From Umezawaea beigongshangensis (GTDB lineage: Bacteria > Actinomycetota > Actinomycetes > Mycobacteriales > Pseudonocardiaceae), in contig NZ_JAEIOJ010000003.1 in the NCBI RefSeq assembly GCF_016464305.1, positions 434,001 through 498,000 on the forward strand: a stretch of DNA of 64,000 nucleotides, read 5' to 3'. Of this stretch, positions 8,272-14,987 are shown in pieces (position 1 is the stretch's first letter; each line of letters starts with the position of its first letter). Made by a program: the position numbers and the translations under genes. The notes below the pieces were generated by a model, which did no database searches, had not been told where the DNA came from, and saw only the letters and a program-made list of their open reading frames with translations.

Positions 8272-8525
8272 CGGAGACCTCCTCGGTAGGCGTGAGCGGT
8301 GCGCAGGGAACGGGGAAGCCGCGGTGCGCGGCGACGGGTGATCAGGTAGGCCACGGCCAACGCCGGGACGGCGTAGGCCAGGGCGAGCGCGGCGGGGTGC
8401 TCGGCCTGGGTGGTGACCGCCCACTGCACGGCGGCGATCACTGCGGCGGTGGCCAGGAACTTCCACAACAGCGCGCCTAGGACCAGCCCCGCGACGACCA
8501 CTGCCAGGACGAGGAAGGCGTTCAC
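8268..8525 (-). CDS. Small two-helix membrane protein of the transfer operon
   Basis: The 85 residues start at a GTG (8525) whose GTGA overlaps the preceding stop. Two hydrophobic stretches, about residues 3-38 and 45-64, are followed by a basic tail (TRRRAPRLPRSLRTAHAYRGG). Small proteins of this type are common between regulators and tra in AICEs and are grouped with spread functions, but no specific family can be named from sequence. Confidence 0.65.
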   Translation of the reverse strand: MNAFLVLAVVVAGLVLGALLWKFLATAAVIAAVQWAVTTQAEHPAALALAYAVPALAVAYLITRRRAPRLPRSLRTAHAYRGGLR

Positions 8526-8770
8526 CGGTCACCACCGTTGTGCTCGGCGCGGATGGCGGCGGCGGTGCGGCGGGCGCGTGCGGCCAGCTCGGCGGCCTCG
8601 GCCTTGTCGGTGGTCCAGGGGTCGGTGGCGGTGCCGTCCAGGACGTTGGCCTTGTGGTCGAACCAGGCGGCGCGCTGCTCGGGTGTGGCGTCGGGGCCGG
8701 GTTGGGTGCGCAGCAGTTCCAGCAGCGAACCGGTCAGGGTCAGCGGGCGCGGGCGGTCGTTCTCGGGCAT
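8522..8770 (-). CDS. Hypothetical 82-residue soluble protein
   Basis: The protein starts at ATG 8770 behind GGAGCC. It is hydrophilic, with a predicted helical C-terminal half rich in Ala, Glu and Arg (DKAEAAELAARARRTAAAIRAEHNGGDR). Hairpin repeat copy B lies about 40 bases upstream. The gene opens the coupled series that ends with tra. I do not recognise a family. Confidence 0.6.
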   Translation of the reverse strand: MPENDRPRPLTLTGSLLELLRTQPGPDATPEQRAAWFDHKANVLDGTATDPWTTDKAEAAELAARARRTAAAIRAEHNGGDR

Positions 8771-8809
8771 GGCAAGGCTCCGGTGGGTCGGGTGTGGGGT
8801 GGCGAGGAA

Positions 8810-8856
8810 CCCGGACCGGCGGGGTGTTGGTGGTGGCGGACTGCCGCCGGTCCGGG
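8810..8856 (-). repeat. AICE hairpin repeat copy B
   Basis: Arms of 13 bp (extendable by AA/TT) enclose a loop with the shared TGGCGGACTG. The copy sits between the stop of the 59-residue gene and the start of the 82-residue gene, about 40 bases from that start. The flank GCGAGGAA resembles the GTGAGAG flank of the other copies. Confidence 0.8.
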
Positions 8857-8876
8857 TTGGTGGGTGGTGCGGTGTG

Positions 8877-9056
8877 TCAGTGGGTGCGGGTGAGGTGGTC
8901 GCGGACGAGGTCGAGCTGGTCTGCGACGCAGGTGCCGTCCCAGCGGACTTCGGGGGTGGCGCCGGGGGTGGTGTGGACGGTGCCGGTCTGGTCGTGGCGG
9001 GTGTGCTGGACGCGGTCGCCGTGGCGCAGTCGCAGGCGGGTGCGGTGGGTGCTCAT
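8877..9056 (-). CDS. Hypothetical 59-residue protein
   Basis: A short basic protein (RLRLRHGDRVQHTRHDQTGTVHTTPG...) that looks like a single small beta-barrel, as seen in many AICE-encoded proteins of unknown role. Its ATG at 9056 overlaps the stop of the previous gene as ATGA, so the two are coupled. No cysteine pairs or membrane segment are present. Confidence 0.55.
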   Translation of the reverse strand: MSTHRTRLRLRHGDRVQHTRHDQTGTVHTTPGATPEVRWDGTCVADQLDLVRDHLTRTH

Positions 9057-9217
9057 CGCGGGGCCTGTCCGGTGCGGGTGGCGCGCTCGCCGAGGGTGTC
9101 CACGATGTGCTGGGAGGTGGCGGGGTCGCCGTTGACGAACGCCTCGATCAGGGCGTCGGCGAGGTCGGTGGTGTCGGTGATGGTGTTGCGGTCGCGGGGC
9201 GTGGGCCTGCCGCTCAT
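9053..9217 (-). CDS. Hypothetical 54-residue acidic protein
   Basis: The frame starts at ATG 9217 behind AGGAGC and codes for a small, mostly helical, acidic protein (TDLADALIEAFVNGDPATSQHIVDTLGERATRTG). Hairpin repeat copy C lies about 45 bases upstream. It is coupled to the next gene by an ATGA overlap. No family recognised. Confidence 0.55.
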   Translation of the reverse strand: MSGRPTPRDRNTITDTTDLADALIEAFVNGDPATSQHIVDTLGERATRTGQAPR

Positions 9218-9261
9218 GACGGGGCTCCTGCTCGTGAGGTGGTGGTGCGGGGTTGTGAGAG

Positions 9262-9309
9262 CCCGGACCGGCGGTGTGCGGGTCGTGGCGGACTGCCCGC
9301 CGGTCCGGG
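9262..9309 (-). repeat. AICE hairpin repeat copy C
   Basis: CCCGGACCGGCGG and its complement enclose a loop containing the shared TGGCGGACTG. It lies between the stop of the 68-residue gene and the start of the 54-residue gene, about 45 bases from that start, in the same arrangement as the other three copies. Confidence 0.8.
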
Positions 9310-9315
9310 GCGGTG

Positions 9316-9522
9316 TCAGCGGCGGCGGGGGTCGGTGAGGTCCTTGGGGCCGGTGTAGTCGAGGGGGTAGCCGTCGGCTCCGCGTCCGCGTCGCTTGGAC
9401 TCCTTGACGAGCTGCTCGGCGGTGGAGTGCTCGCCCATGTCGCGGTAGTCGTTGATCTGCTGGCGGAGGTGGCGGGCGTCGGCGTGGAAGGCGATTTCGG
9501 CGGCCTTGTTCTTGAACTGCAC
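9316..9522 (-). CDS. Hypothetical 68-residue protein
   Basis: The GTG at 9522 follows AGGAGC closely. The protein is highly charged and probably helical at its N-terminus (KNKAAEIAFHADARHLRQQINDYRDMGEHSTAEQLVKESKRRG), ending in a Pro/Arg-rich tail. It stands alone between two structured gaps rather than being coupled to a neighbour. No family recognised. Confidence 0.55.
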   Translation of the reverse strand: MQFKNKAAEIAFHADARHLRQQINDYRDMGEHSTAEQLVKESKRRGRGADGYPLDYTGPKDLTDPRRR

Positions 9523-9565
9523 GGGTGCTCCTGTGGTCTGGTCTGGTGTGCCGGGGTGGCGGAGT

Positions 9566-9612
9566 GCGGGCGGCCGGTCGTGAACCGGCGGGGCCAGGTG
9601 CCCACCGCCCGC
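9566..9612 (-). other. Hairpin in an AICE gap, unlike the four repeat copies
   Basis: GCGGGCGG and its complement frame an inner hairpin GCCGGT-cgtga-ACCGGC (9573-9589). It fills the gap between the 67-residue Cys-rich gene and the 68-residue gene. Its loop lacks the TGGCGGACTG motif, so it is separate from the repeat family. Confidence 0.5.
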
Positions 9613-9620
9613 CGTGCGGG

Positions 9621-9824
9621 TTAGGCGTCGCGCCAGATTTGGCAGAGGTTGCGGCCGCAGGTGCGGCCGTCGGCCATGCGGCCGGTGGCCAGGGCCTTGC
9701 CGCAGGGCTTGCCGCCGCGGCCGGTGGGTGCGGGGCAGCAGGCGCGGGACTGGGTGAGGCCGCTGACGGCCTTGCCGCCGACCCACTTGGCCGCCTTGAA
9801 CGCGGCACTGGACGTGCTGGACAC
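9621..9824 (-). CDS. Small Cys-rich protein
   Basis: This 67-residue basic protein starts at GTG 9824 behind AAGGAGC. It contains a CC pair and three further Cys (SRACCPAPTGRGGKPCGKAL...GRTCGRNLCQIW) that could hold one zinc ion. Hairpin copy D lies about 44 bases upstream. It is one of at least five small Cys-containing proteins in the element. Function unknown. Confidence 0.6.
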   Translation of the reverse strand: MSSTSSAAFKAAKWVGGKAVSGLTQSRACCPAPTGRGGKPCGKALATGRMADGRTCGRNLCQIWRDA

Positions 9825-9867
9825 TGGGTGTGCTCCTTCGGTCTGGTGATCGTTGGGGTTGTGAGAA

Positions 9868-9910
9868 CCGGACCGGCGGTGTGTCTGTGGCGGACTGGCC
9901 GCCGGTCCGG
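9868..9910 (-). repeat. AICE hairpin repeat copy D
   Basis: Twelve-bp arms (CCGGACCGGCGG and complement) enclose a shorter loop that still contains TGGCGGACTG. It lies about 44 bases upstream of the Cys-rich gene and directly after the stop of the 52-residue zinc-finger-like gene. Confidence 0.8.
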
Positions 9911-9916
9911 GCACAG

Positions 9917-10075
9917 CTAGGCGGCGGCGCGGCGGCCCTGCCGCACGTGGCAGGCGGCCTGCCAGGTGCCGCAGTGCACACGCAGTCCCTGGGCGGACCT
10001 GATTTCGACGAGCACGGTCATCTGCCCGCAGGTGGGGCAGGGGCGCTTGGTGCCGTCGGGGTGGGGGATGCGCAT
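9917..10075 (-). CDS. 52-residue zinc-finger-like protein
   Basis: The frame starts at ATG 10075 behind a GAAGGGA ribosome site. The protein has CPTCGQ near its N-terminus and VHCG...AACHV later, together four Cys and a His suited to bind one zinc. It lies between the RRQRL-type gene and the Cys-rich gene. The short length kept it out of ordinary ORF lists. No family name can be assigned. Confidence 0.6.
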   Translation of the reverse strand: MRIPHPDGTKRPCPTCGQMTVLVEIRSAQGLRVHCGTWQAACHVRQGRRAAA

Positions 10076-10123
10076 GGCTGTTCCCTTCTCGGTTCACGGA
10101 CTTCTCGTTGTGGTGCAGGGGGT

Positions 10124-10552
10124 TCAGGCGGCGAGGCTTGTGGTGTCGTCGTCGGCCTCGAAGCAGGGCCAGCACAGGCCGGTGGAGGTGGGGACGACGT
10201 AGCCGACGTCCTTGCCGCAGGTGCCGCAGATGCGGCGCGCGAGGTTGGCCTTCGCCAGAGCGGTCCACTTGGCGGGGGTCATCGGCAGGCAGGGCACCGA
10301 CTCGGCGATCAGGTAGAGGTTGGCGAAGACCTTGCGCTTGGAGGCGTTGTGGCGCAGGTAGAGCAGCGCCACCGGGCCGTGACCACCGGGACGGCGGTTC
10401 ATCGCCCGCAACTGCCGGCGGGTGGCCAGCAGATGCCGCGGTGCGATGCCCCAGGACAGCAGCGGCAACCCCAGGTGCGTGCCGCGGGTGAACTGCTGGG
10501 CGTCCGACCAGGGCACGTCGGCCATGACCCACGGGTACTGGCGGCGGCCCAT
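10124..10552 (-). CDS. RRQRL-motif type zinc-binding protein
   Basis: The 142-residue protein carries the AICE-typical block GIAPRHLLATRRQLRAMNRRPGG, a variant of the RRQRL motif, then LYLRHNASKRKVFANLYLI, and C-terminal Cys pairs CGTC and CWPC that probably bind zinc. Proteins of this family accompany tra and spread genes in many actinomycete elements; their task is not established. The ATG overlaps the stop of the DUF3307-like gene (TGATG), so the two are translated together. Confidence 0.75.
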   Translation of the reverse strand: MGRRQYPWVMADVPWSDAQQFTRGTHLGLPLLSWGIAPRHLLATRRQLRAMNRRPGGHGPVALLYLRHNASKRKVFANLYLIAESVPCLPMTPAKWTALAKANLARRICGTCGKDVGYVVPTSTGLCWPCFEADDDTTSLAA

Positions 10553-11079
10553 CACGCCACCACGGCGGTCAGCAGCGCTGCGACCAGCAGCCACAGCCAG
10601 TGCCAGGACTGGTCCAGCGCGTACGCCCCGGTGCCCAAGCTCGGGTTGTCCCACGACACCTCCGCACCGCCAGCGTCCGTGTGGAAGAGTCGGACCTTGA
10701 CGTCGGTGTCGGTCAGCGCGATGACCTCGCGGGGTGCGCCCAGGGCGTAGAACTCGGCCTTGCCCACCAGCGCGGCCAGCTTCGCCAGCGTGGTGTAGCG
10801 GTCAGCCCAGTAGTGCGTCACAGCCGACACCACCTGACCGGTGAAGAATCCGGCGGGGGAGATGGTCAGGTCCAGCACCGCCCACAGCAGCGCGACCACG
10901 GCGGCGGTGACGGCGGTGTAGACCGCGACGTGCGAAGCACACGCCACACGACCCGCACGCCCCGGACGGCCCTTGGTCGCGGCCTGGTGACTGGTCTGCC
11001 CCCAGTGATCAGCCACGGCGTGCGCCACCAGCAGGCCAGGCAGAACCACGGCGAAGGTGACAGCGGCGGTCAGACTCAT
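10552..11079 (-). CDS. DUF3307-like membrane protein
   Basis: A 175-residue protein with membrane segments at the N-terminus (LTAAVTFAVVLPGLLVAHAVADHW), around residues 55-72 and at the C-terminus. The pattern HAVADHWGQTSHQAATKG...CASHVAVYT...VTHYWADR resembles DUF3307 integral membrane proteins found in AICEs. GTG 11082 directly precedes the chosen ATG; the TGATG overlap with the preceding stop favours ATG 11079. It may help plasmid spread, by position only. Confidence 0.65.
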   Translation of the reverse strand: MSLTAAVTFAVVLPGLLVAHAVADHWGQTSHQAATKGRPGRAGRVACASHVAVYTAVTAAVVALLWAVLDLTISPAGFFTGQVVSAVTHYWADRYTTLAKLAALVGKAEFYALGAPREVIALTDTDVKVRLFHTDAGGAEVSWDNPSLGTGAYALDQSWHWLWLLVAALLTAVVA

Positions 11080-11429
11080 CACGCCACCCGGCCCATGCCG
11101 GAACCAGCAGCGGCGCGAGCGGCCTCACGACGCGCCTTACGCCCGACACGCTTGGCCTTGCCGAACACCGGGGCGGGAATCGTCGCCGCGGTGACCGGGT
11201 GAGTCATCTCCTCGGCCTCCTGCTTGGTCTGAGCCAGGGTCACGCCGTACTGCGACACAACGCCCTTCAAGGCGCGGGCCAGAATGCGACGGTCACGCCG
11301 CTGACGAGCCGTGCCGTCCAGCAGCGCCGATGTAGGCGCTGCCGAAGCGGCGATCTCCTGCGATACGTGGCCCTGGAGCGACTCCAAGAGGCGGCGGGTG
11401 AGGCCGTCGGGGTAGATGCGGTCTTCCAT
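11079..11429 (-). CDS. Hypothetical first gene of the AICE operon
   Basis: The 116-residue protein is basic and mostly helical, with an Arg/Ala-rich C-terminus (KAKRVGRKARREAARAAAG). Its ATG at 11429 follows AGAAGGG. It is the first gene of the leftward operon and lies directly behind the GntR-controlled promoter region, so it is probably expressed when repression is lifted. It has no recognisable domain. Confidence 0.6.
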   Translation of the reverse strand: MEDRIYPDGLTRRLLESLQGHVSQEIAASAAPTSALLDGTARQRRDRRILARALKGVVSQYGVTLAQTKQEAEEMTHPVTAATIPAPVFGKAKRVGRKARREAARAAAGSGMGRVA

Positions 11430-11554
11430 TCGATGTCCCTTCTAGAGCGTTACCTTGCGTTCTAGTACGACCAAAGCTAGCCGGGTGCCGCGAGCTGGTC
11501 CATACTCCGATTGGGTGATCTAGAACGGACTAGAACAGCAGGTATCGTGGAGGC
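11430..11554. promoter_or_regulatory. Divergent control region with four TTCTAG operator sites
   Basis: Two TTCTAG(A/T) sites (11440 and 11460) lie 20 bp apart next to the leftward operon. Two inverted copies, CTAGAAC (11520 and 11530), lie 10 bp apart next to the GntR gene. Spacings of one and two helical turns suit cooperative binding on one face of the DNA. In pSAM2-like elements a GntR repressor (KorSA) binds its own promoter and that of the replication activator, and this region fits that scheme. Exact promoter hexamers are not certain. Confidence 0.65.
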
Positions 11555-11911
11555 ATGCAACTTCCGCGAACCGCAGGTCATCCGTACCAAGCGCTGGCGG
11601 CTGACGTCGTGGCCCAGATGGAGCGGGGCAGCCTCAACGTTGACGATCAACTGCCGTCAGTTCGTGAACTGGCCAAGACCTATGGCGTCACCATTGCGAC
11701 GGCACAGCGCGCCGTGAGCCAGCTCGCTTCTGACGGTTATGTGAGAACCGTGCCGGGGTTGGGAACCTTCGTGACAGCGAAGCCGGTCGACGCTGCTGGA
11801 AGCCCTGTCGCGGTCACCCCAGAGCGCTTCGCGGAGTTGGAGGCGGAGGTCGCTGAGCTTGCGAAGGTGGTGGACGAAATACGGCGAAAGGTCGGTGGTG
11901 GTGACCGGTAA
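11555..11911 (+). CDS. GntR-family repressor, KorSA-like
   Basis: The 118-residue protein has the GntR winged helix: YQALAADVVAQMERG, then QLPSVRELAKTYGVTIATAQRAVSQLASDGYVRTVPGLGTFV (residues about 10-75), followed by a short helical tail instead of a large effector domain, as in the YtrA-like regulators and KorSA. It is divergent from the long leftward operon and lies beside four TTCTAG sites. It probably keeps the element quiet in the integrated state. GGAGG is only one base from the ATG, so translation may be leaderless. Confidence 0.85.
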   Translation: MQLPRTAGHPYQALAADVVAQMERGSLNVDDQLPSVRELAKTYGVTIATAQRAVSQLASDGYVRTVPGLGTFVTAKPVDAAGSPVAVTPERFAELEAEVAELAKVVDEIRRKVGGGDR

Positions 11912-12054
11912 TGTCTGGCGCTCTCGTGCTCATGGCTCAACTATCGGGCCATGACTAGGGCAGTGTCCAAAGACGGGTTGTCCTAAACGTAAGAACCGTA
12001 TGACTAGCAGGCATAAGTGCTGGTCACTGACGCCGAGGGGCGCTGAGAACGCTA

Positions 12055-13527
12055 GTGGAACAGCCGTGGTTGTCGCGAGCAAACGCCGAAGCGACTCTGA
12101 ACACGAGTCTTCTTCCGGAAGTGTTGAAAGAGTACCGAAAAGCAAATGGTCTAAATCAAGCCGATATGGCTAGACTGCTCAACCTCGATCAATCTTATGT
12201 GTCAAAGATCGAGAATGGGCAACGGCATGTTCGAGACATGGAAGTCTTGCTGCGCATCGCCAACCAACTGAGCATTCCGCCTAGTCACCTGGGCGTCTCT
12301 CAAGACTTGCTCGAACCGGTTCCTGAACCGTCTACTAGCCCGCTTGTCGGTGCCGCCGATCCGGTGGAAGTCAGCCAAAGTGACTGGAGGCGGGATAGGC
12401 GATATTTGAATCGCCACCGTGGGGAACTTGCGCAACTAGCCAAGGATCTGTATAGCGCTGACTTTCATCTGAATTCGACCACGTTGATGGCTCCTGCGGA
12501 TTGGATGCCTAATGCTCCAATCAAGTTGGATGACATTGAGTTGGAGTGGTCAGAAAGTCAGCCCAAAATTGCGGTCACCGGGACTGAGCCAGAAGCCTCT
12601 AACGTTTTGCCCTTGCGTGCTGCGGGACGACGCTTCGACAGGTACACGTCCGCAATCCGATACTTGGATCGACCTGCGCTCTTCGAGAATCGGGCAAGCT
12701 ATCGCCTTCTCGGTGCGAACCTCCAGGATGGGAAAAAGGCGAAACTGAGCTTTGGTCTAGGTACCTACTTTGACAAACTGGATGCTTCGGAGGCGGCTGC
12801 GCACGAGTTGGCAGCGGCGGTGAGGTCTGGCCCAGCGGATGAAACTCCGGACTGGTCCGCTCTGCCGTTGCGCTCCTTGATTGGTGACCCGTTTGACCTA
12901 GAGCGACGAGCAGTAATGCCTGCTATTGAAACCCTTACGCTTAGGCGTCAGGTTGACAGCGGGCGTGCGACTTTCCTCCTGCACTGGAGAGACCCCGCCA
13001 AGGTTGCAACCGCAGCGGGTATCTACGGCCTGATCCCTGCGGGGGAATTCCAGCCTTCGAGCGTGACGGCGTGGGACACCAAGAACGATTTTAACCTCTG
13101 GCGGAACATGGTGCGCGAGTACTCGGAAGAGCTATTGGGGGAGCCGGAGCGCGATGGAAGTCAAGGGCAGCCGATTGACTACGACAACTGGTCGCTCTAT
13201 CGGTCGCTTCAGCAAAGTCGCAGTGAAGGCACTGTAAACGCCTACTGTCTAGGGTTGGGGTTAGACACCCTAACTTTGACGGCCACGCTGCTAACTGTGG
13301 TCGTGATCGACGACCACGTCTTTGATGAACTTTTTGGCGACACCGTGAAGATAAATGCTGAGGGTTCGCTCGTGTCGGCTATCGAATCAACGGCGGTGTC
13401 GGACGGTGTTCCCTTCACGGAGGAAACCGTGCAAAGGATGCTTACTTCGGAACCAATGGCGTCCCCTGGAGCCTGCATCCTGTCGCGTGCTTGGGAGTTC
13501 AGGGATCAGCTCCTGCGAGACCGTTGA
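12055..13527 (+). CDS. XRE-type HTH protein with long unknown C-terminus
   Basis: Residues about 20-80 form a lambda-repressor-like HTH (EVLKEYRKANGLNQADMARLLNLDQSYVSKIENGQRHVRDMEVLLRIANQL). The other 400 residues match no domain I can name; a late part (LGLGLDTLTLTATLLTVVVIDDHVFDELFG) is hydrophobic. The region is visibly lower in GC than its surroundings (27 of 60 bases in 12181-12240), and codon use is unlike its neighbours, suggesting separate acquisition. The GTG at 12055 has only a weak ribosome site. It lies between the GntR gene and the CRISPR array as cargo. Role unknown. Confidence 0.65.
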   Translation: MEQPWLSRANAEATLNTSLLPEVLKEYRKANGLNQADMARLLNLDQSYVSKIENGQRHVRDMEVLLRIANQLSIPPSHLGVSQDLLEPVPEPSTSPLVGAADPVEVSQSDWRRDRRYLNRHRGELAQLAKDLYSADFHLNSTTLMAPADWMPNAPIKLDDIELEWSESQPKIAVTGTEPEASNVLPLRAAGRRFDRYTSAIRYLDRPALFENRASYRLLGANLQDGKKAKLSFGLGTYFDKLDASEAAAHELAAAVRSGPADETPDWSALPLRSLIGDPFDLERRAVMPAIETLTLRRQVDSGRATFLLHWRDPAKVATAAGIYGLIPAGEFQPSSVTAWDTKNDFNLWRNMVREYSEELLGEPERDGSQGQPIDYDNWSLYRSLQQSRSEGTVNAYCLGLGLDTLTLTATLLTVVVIDDHVFDELFGDTVKINAEGSLVSAIESTAVSDGVPFTEETVQRMLTSEPMASPGACILSRAWEFRDQLLRDR

Positions 13528-13599
13528 CCCACGTGCTAGTTGAAGCACTCCGCGTACCGGGGAGCCTCGCCACTCAACGGCATCGTGGCCCGAGTGGCG

Positions 13600-14420
13600 G
13601 GAGCACCCCCGCGTACGCGGGGGAGACCCTGGCTCCGGCACGAGCGACACGGCCGGGCTCGAAACACCCCGGCGTACGCGGGGAAGACGTCTCCGCGATG
13701 TCGTCGGCATCGCCGATGTAGGGAACACCCCCGCATACGCGGGGAAGACCCCGACCCGCGCCCGGCCACCGAGCGCATCGAGGGAACACCCCCGCGTACG
13801 CGGGGAAGACGCTCGGCCCTGCGTCATGATCTCCATCAGGACCGGAACACCCCCGCGTACGCGGGGAAGACGGCCGCTGGGTCGACGCGAGGTTCACGTT
13901 CAAGGGAACACCCCCGCGTACGCGGGGAAGACCGTGGTCCAGGGGGAGGCAACCCCCGCAGAGGCGGAACACCCCCGCGTACGCGGGGAAGACTCGGTCT
14001 CGACGTCGATCTCGCGCCGGGCCGCCGGAACACCCCCGCGTACGCGGGGAAGACACCGGGCGCATCGAGAACGACGTCGCCCACGTGGGAACACCCCCGC
14101 GTACGCGGGGAAGACGCGATCACGGTCAGGGCGATCAGGGTGGTGGTGGGAACACCCCCGCGTACGCGGGGAAGACCAGAACGAAACACTCGACATCGCT
14201 GGCATCGTCGGAACACCCCCGCGTACGCGGGGAAGACTCGGTGGTCGCCTCGGGGCTCTGGGTGGTGGGGGGAACACCCCCGCGTACGCGGGGAAGACGA
14301 TCCGTCTCCGGAGCGGGAGCAGATGGAGGCGGGAACACCCCCGCGTACGCGGGGAAGACGTCGATGCCCTTGATGTCGCCGTGGTCGGCGAGGGAACACC
14401 CCCGCGTACGCGGGGAAGAC
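13600..14420 (-). CRISPR. Type I-E-like CRISPR array, 14 repeats and 13 spacers, no cas genes
   Basis: Fourteen 28-bp repeats start every 61 bp (13600, 13661, 13722 and so on to 14393), with 33-bp spacers. The minus-strand repeat begins GTCTTCCCCGCG and ends GGGGGTGTTCC around a GC-rich palindrome, as in actinobacterial type I-E. The three leftmost repeats differ from the consensus and the rightmost are uniform, so the leader is probably on the right and transcription runs leftward. All spacers are different and GC-rich. No cas gene lies within the window, so processing would need Cas proteins encoded elsewhere. Confidence 0.95.
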
Positions 14421-14573
14421 ACTTCTTGACCTGGTGCTTTGTGTCGAGTGGTGGGCTTTCAGCATGGGTTTGTACGGGTGGAGCATAGCCGTGAGGCTGC
14501 CGCAGTGGCTTGAGAAGGATTGGTCTGCGGTTGCGGAGGTAGTGGCGGCTGCTCTAGTCGTTTCCTGGGGGCG
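14421..14573 (-). promoter_or_regulatory. Probable CRISPR leader
   Basis: The sequence to the right of the youngest-looking repeat is less GC-rich than the array and carries no gene. By repeat conservation it should hold the promoter and integration signals. It borders the iteron cluster starting at 14574. I see no certain promoter hexamers. Confidence 0.5.
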
Positions 14574-14735
14574 AAGCGTCCCAAGCGTCCCAAGCGTCCC
14601 GTCGCAGGTCAGCCCTGGGACGCTTTGATTCGCCGGGACGCTTGAAGCGTCCCATGGGACGGATGAAGCGTCCCGCTCGTTCAAAGCGTCCCAGGGTTGA
14701 CCTGCACTGGGACGCTTGGGACGGATGGGACGCTT
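14574..14735. repeat. Iteron cluster: 9-bp repeats nested in a 25-bp inverted repeat
   Basis: AAGCGTCCC occurs at 14574, 14583, 14592 (three in exact tandem), 14645, 14666 and 14684; its complement GGGACGCTT at 14617, 14635, 14709 and 14727; and a variant GGGACGGAT at 14656 and 14718. Two copies make a perfect palindrome at 14635-14653. The whole is framed by a 25-bp inverted repeat (14605-14629 and 14681-14705) with one mismatch. Such clustering suits a replication origin or the binding of a recombinase or transfer protein. The remaining stretch to 14987 shows no gene. Confidence 0.85.
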
Positions 14736-14987
14736 TGGGGAGGGGTACCGGCGTGGCTGGTCGCAGCGCAGGGCGATTTGGTCGGACATTGGTCTAGATG
14801 TGGAGTGTGGGCAAGGGATCAGGGCGTCGGGCCGGTGGGTCGTCCGCAATCAGTCTCAGTCGTCGTCTCAGTCCTGGTGTGTTCGGCCGTGTTCGCGGAC
14901 GTCCGTGCAGGTGCGCGCGATGGGTGATAACTGCTCTGAGCAGCCAATATGGTGGTGCATGGACGTGGATGGACGGTCGTTCGCAAA

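Noticed and set aside
2784-9910. The four hairpins as TraB recognition repeats (GACCCGGA type)
   Set aside because: The exact 8-bp motif is not present, and the copies are spread over four loci in fixed positions before genes, unlike a clustered clt site.
13540-14373. Several long frames through the CRISPR array encoding repeated TPPRTRGR or AYAGVF peptides
   Set aside because: They are produced by the regular 61-bp repeat-spacer period without ribosome sites.
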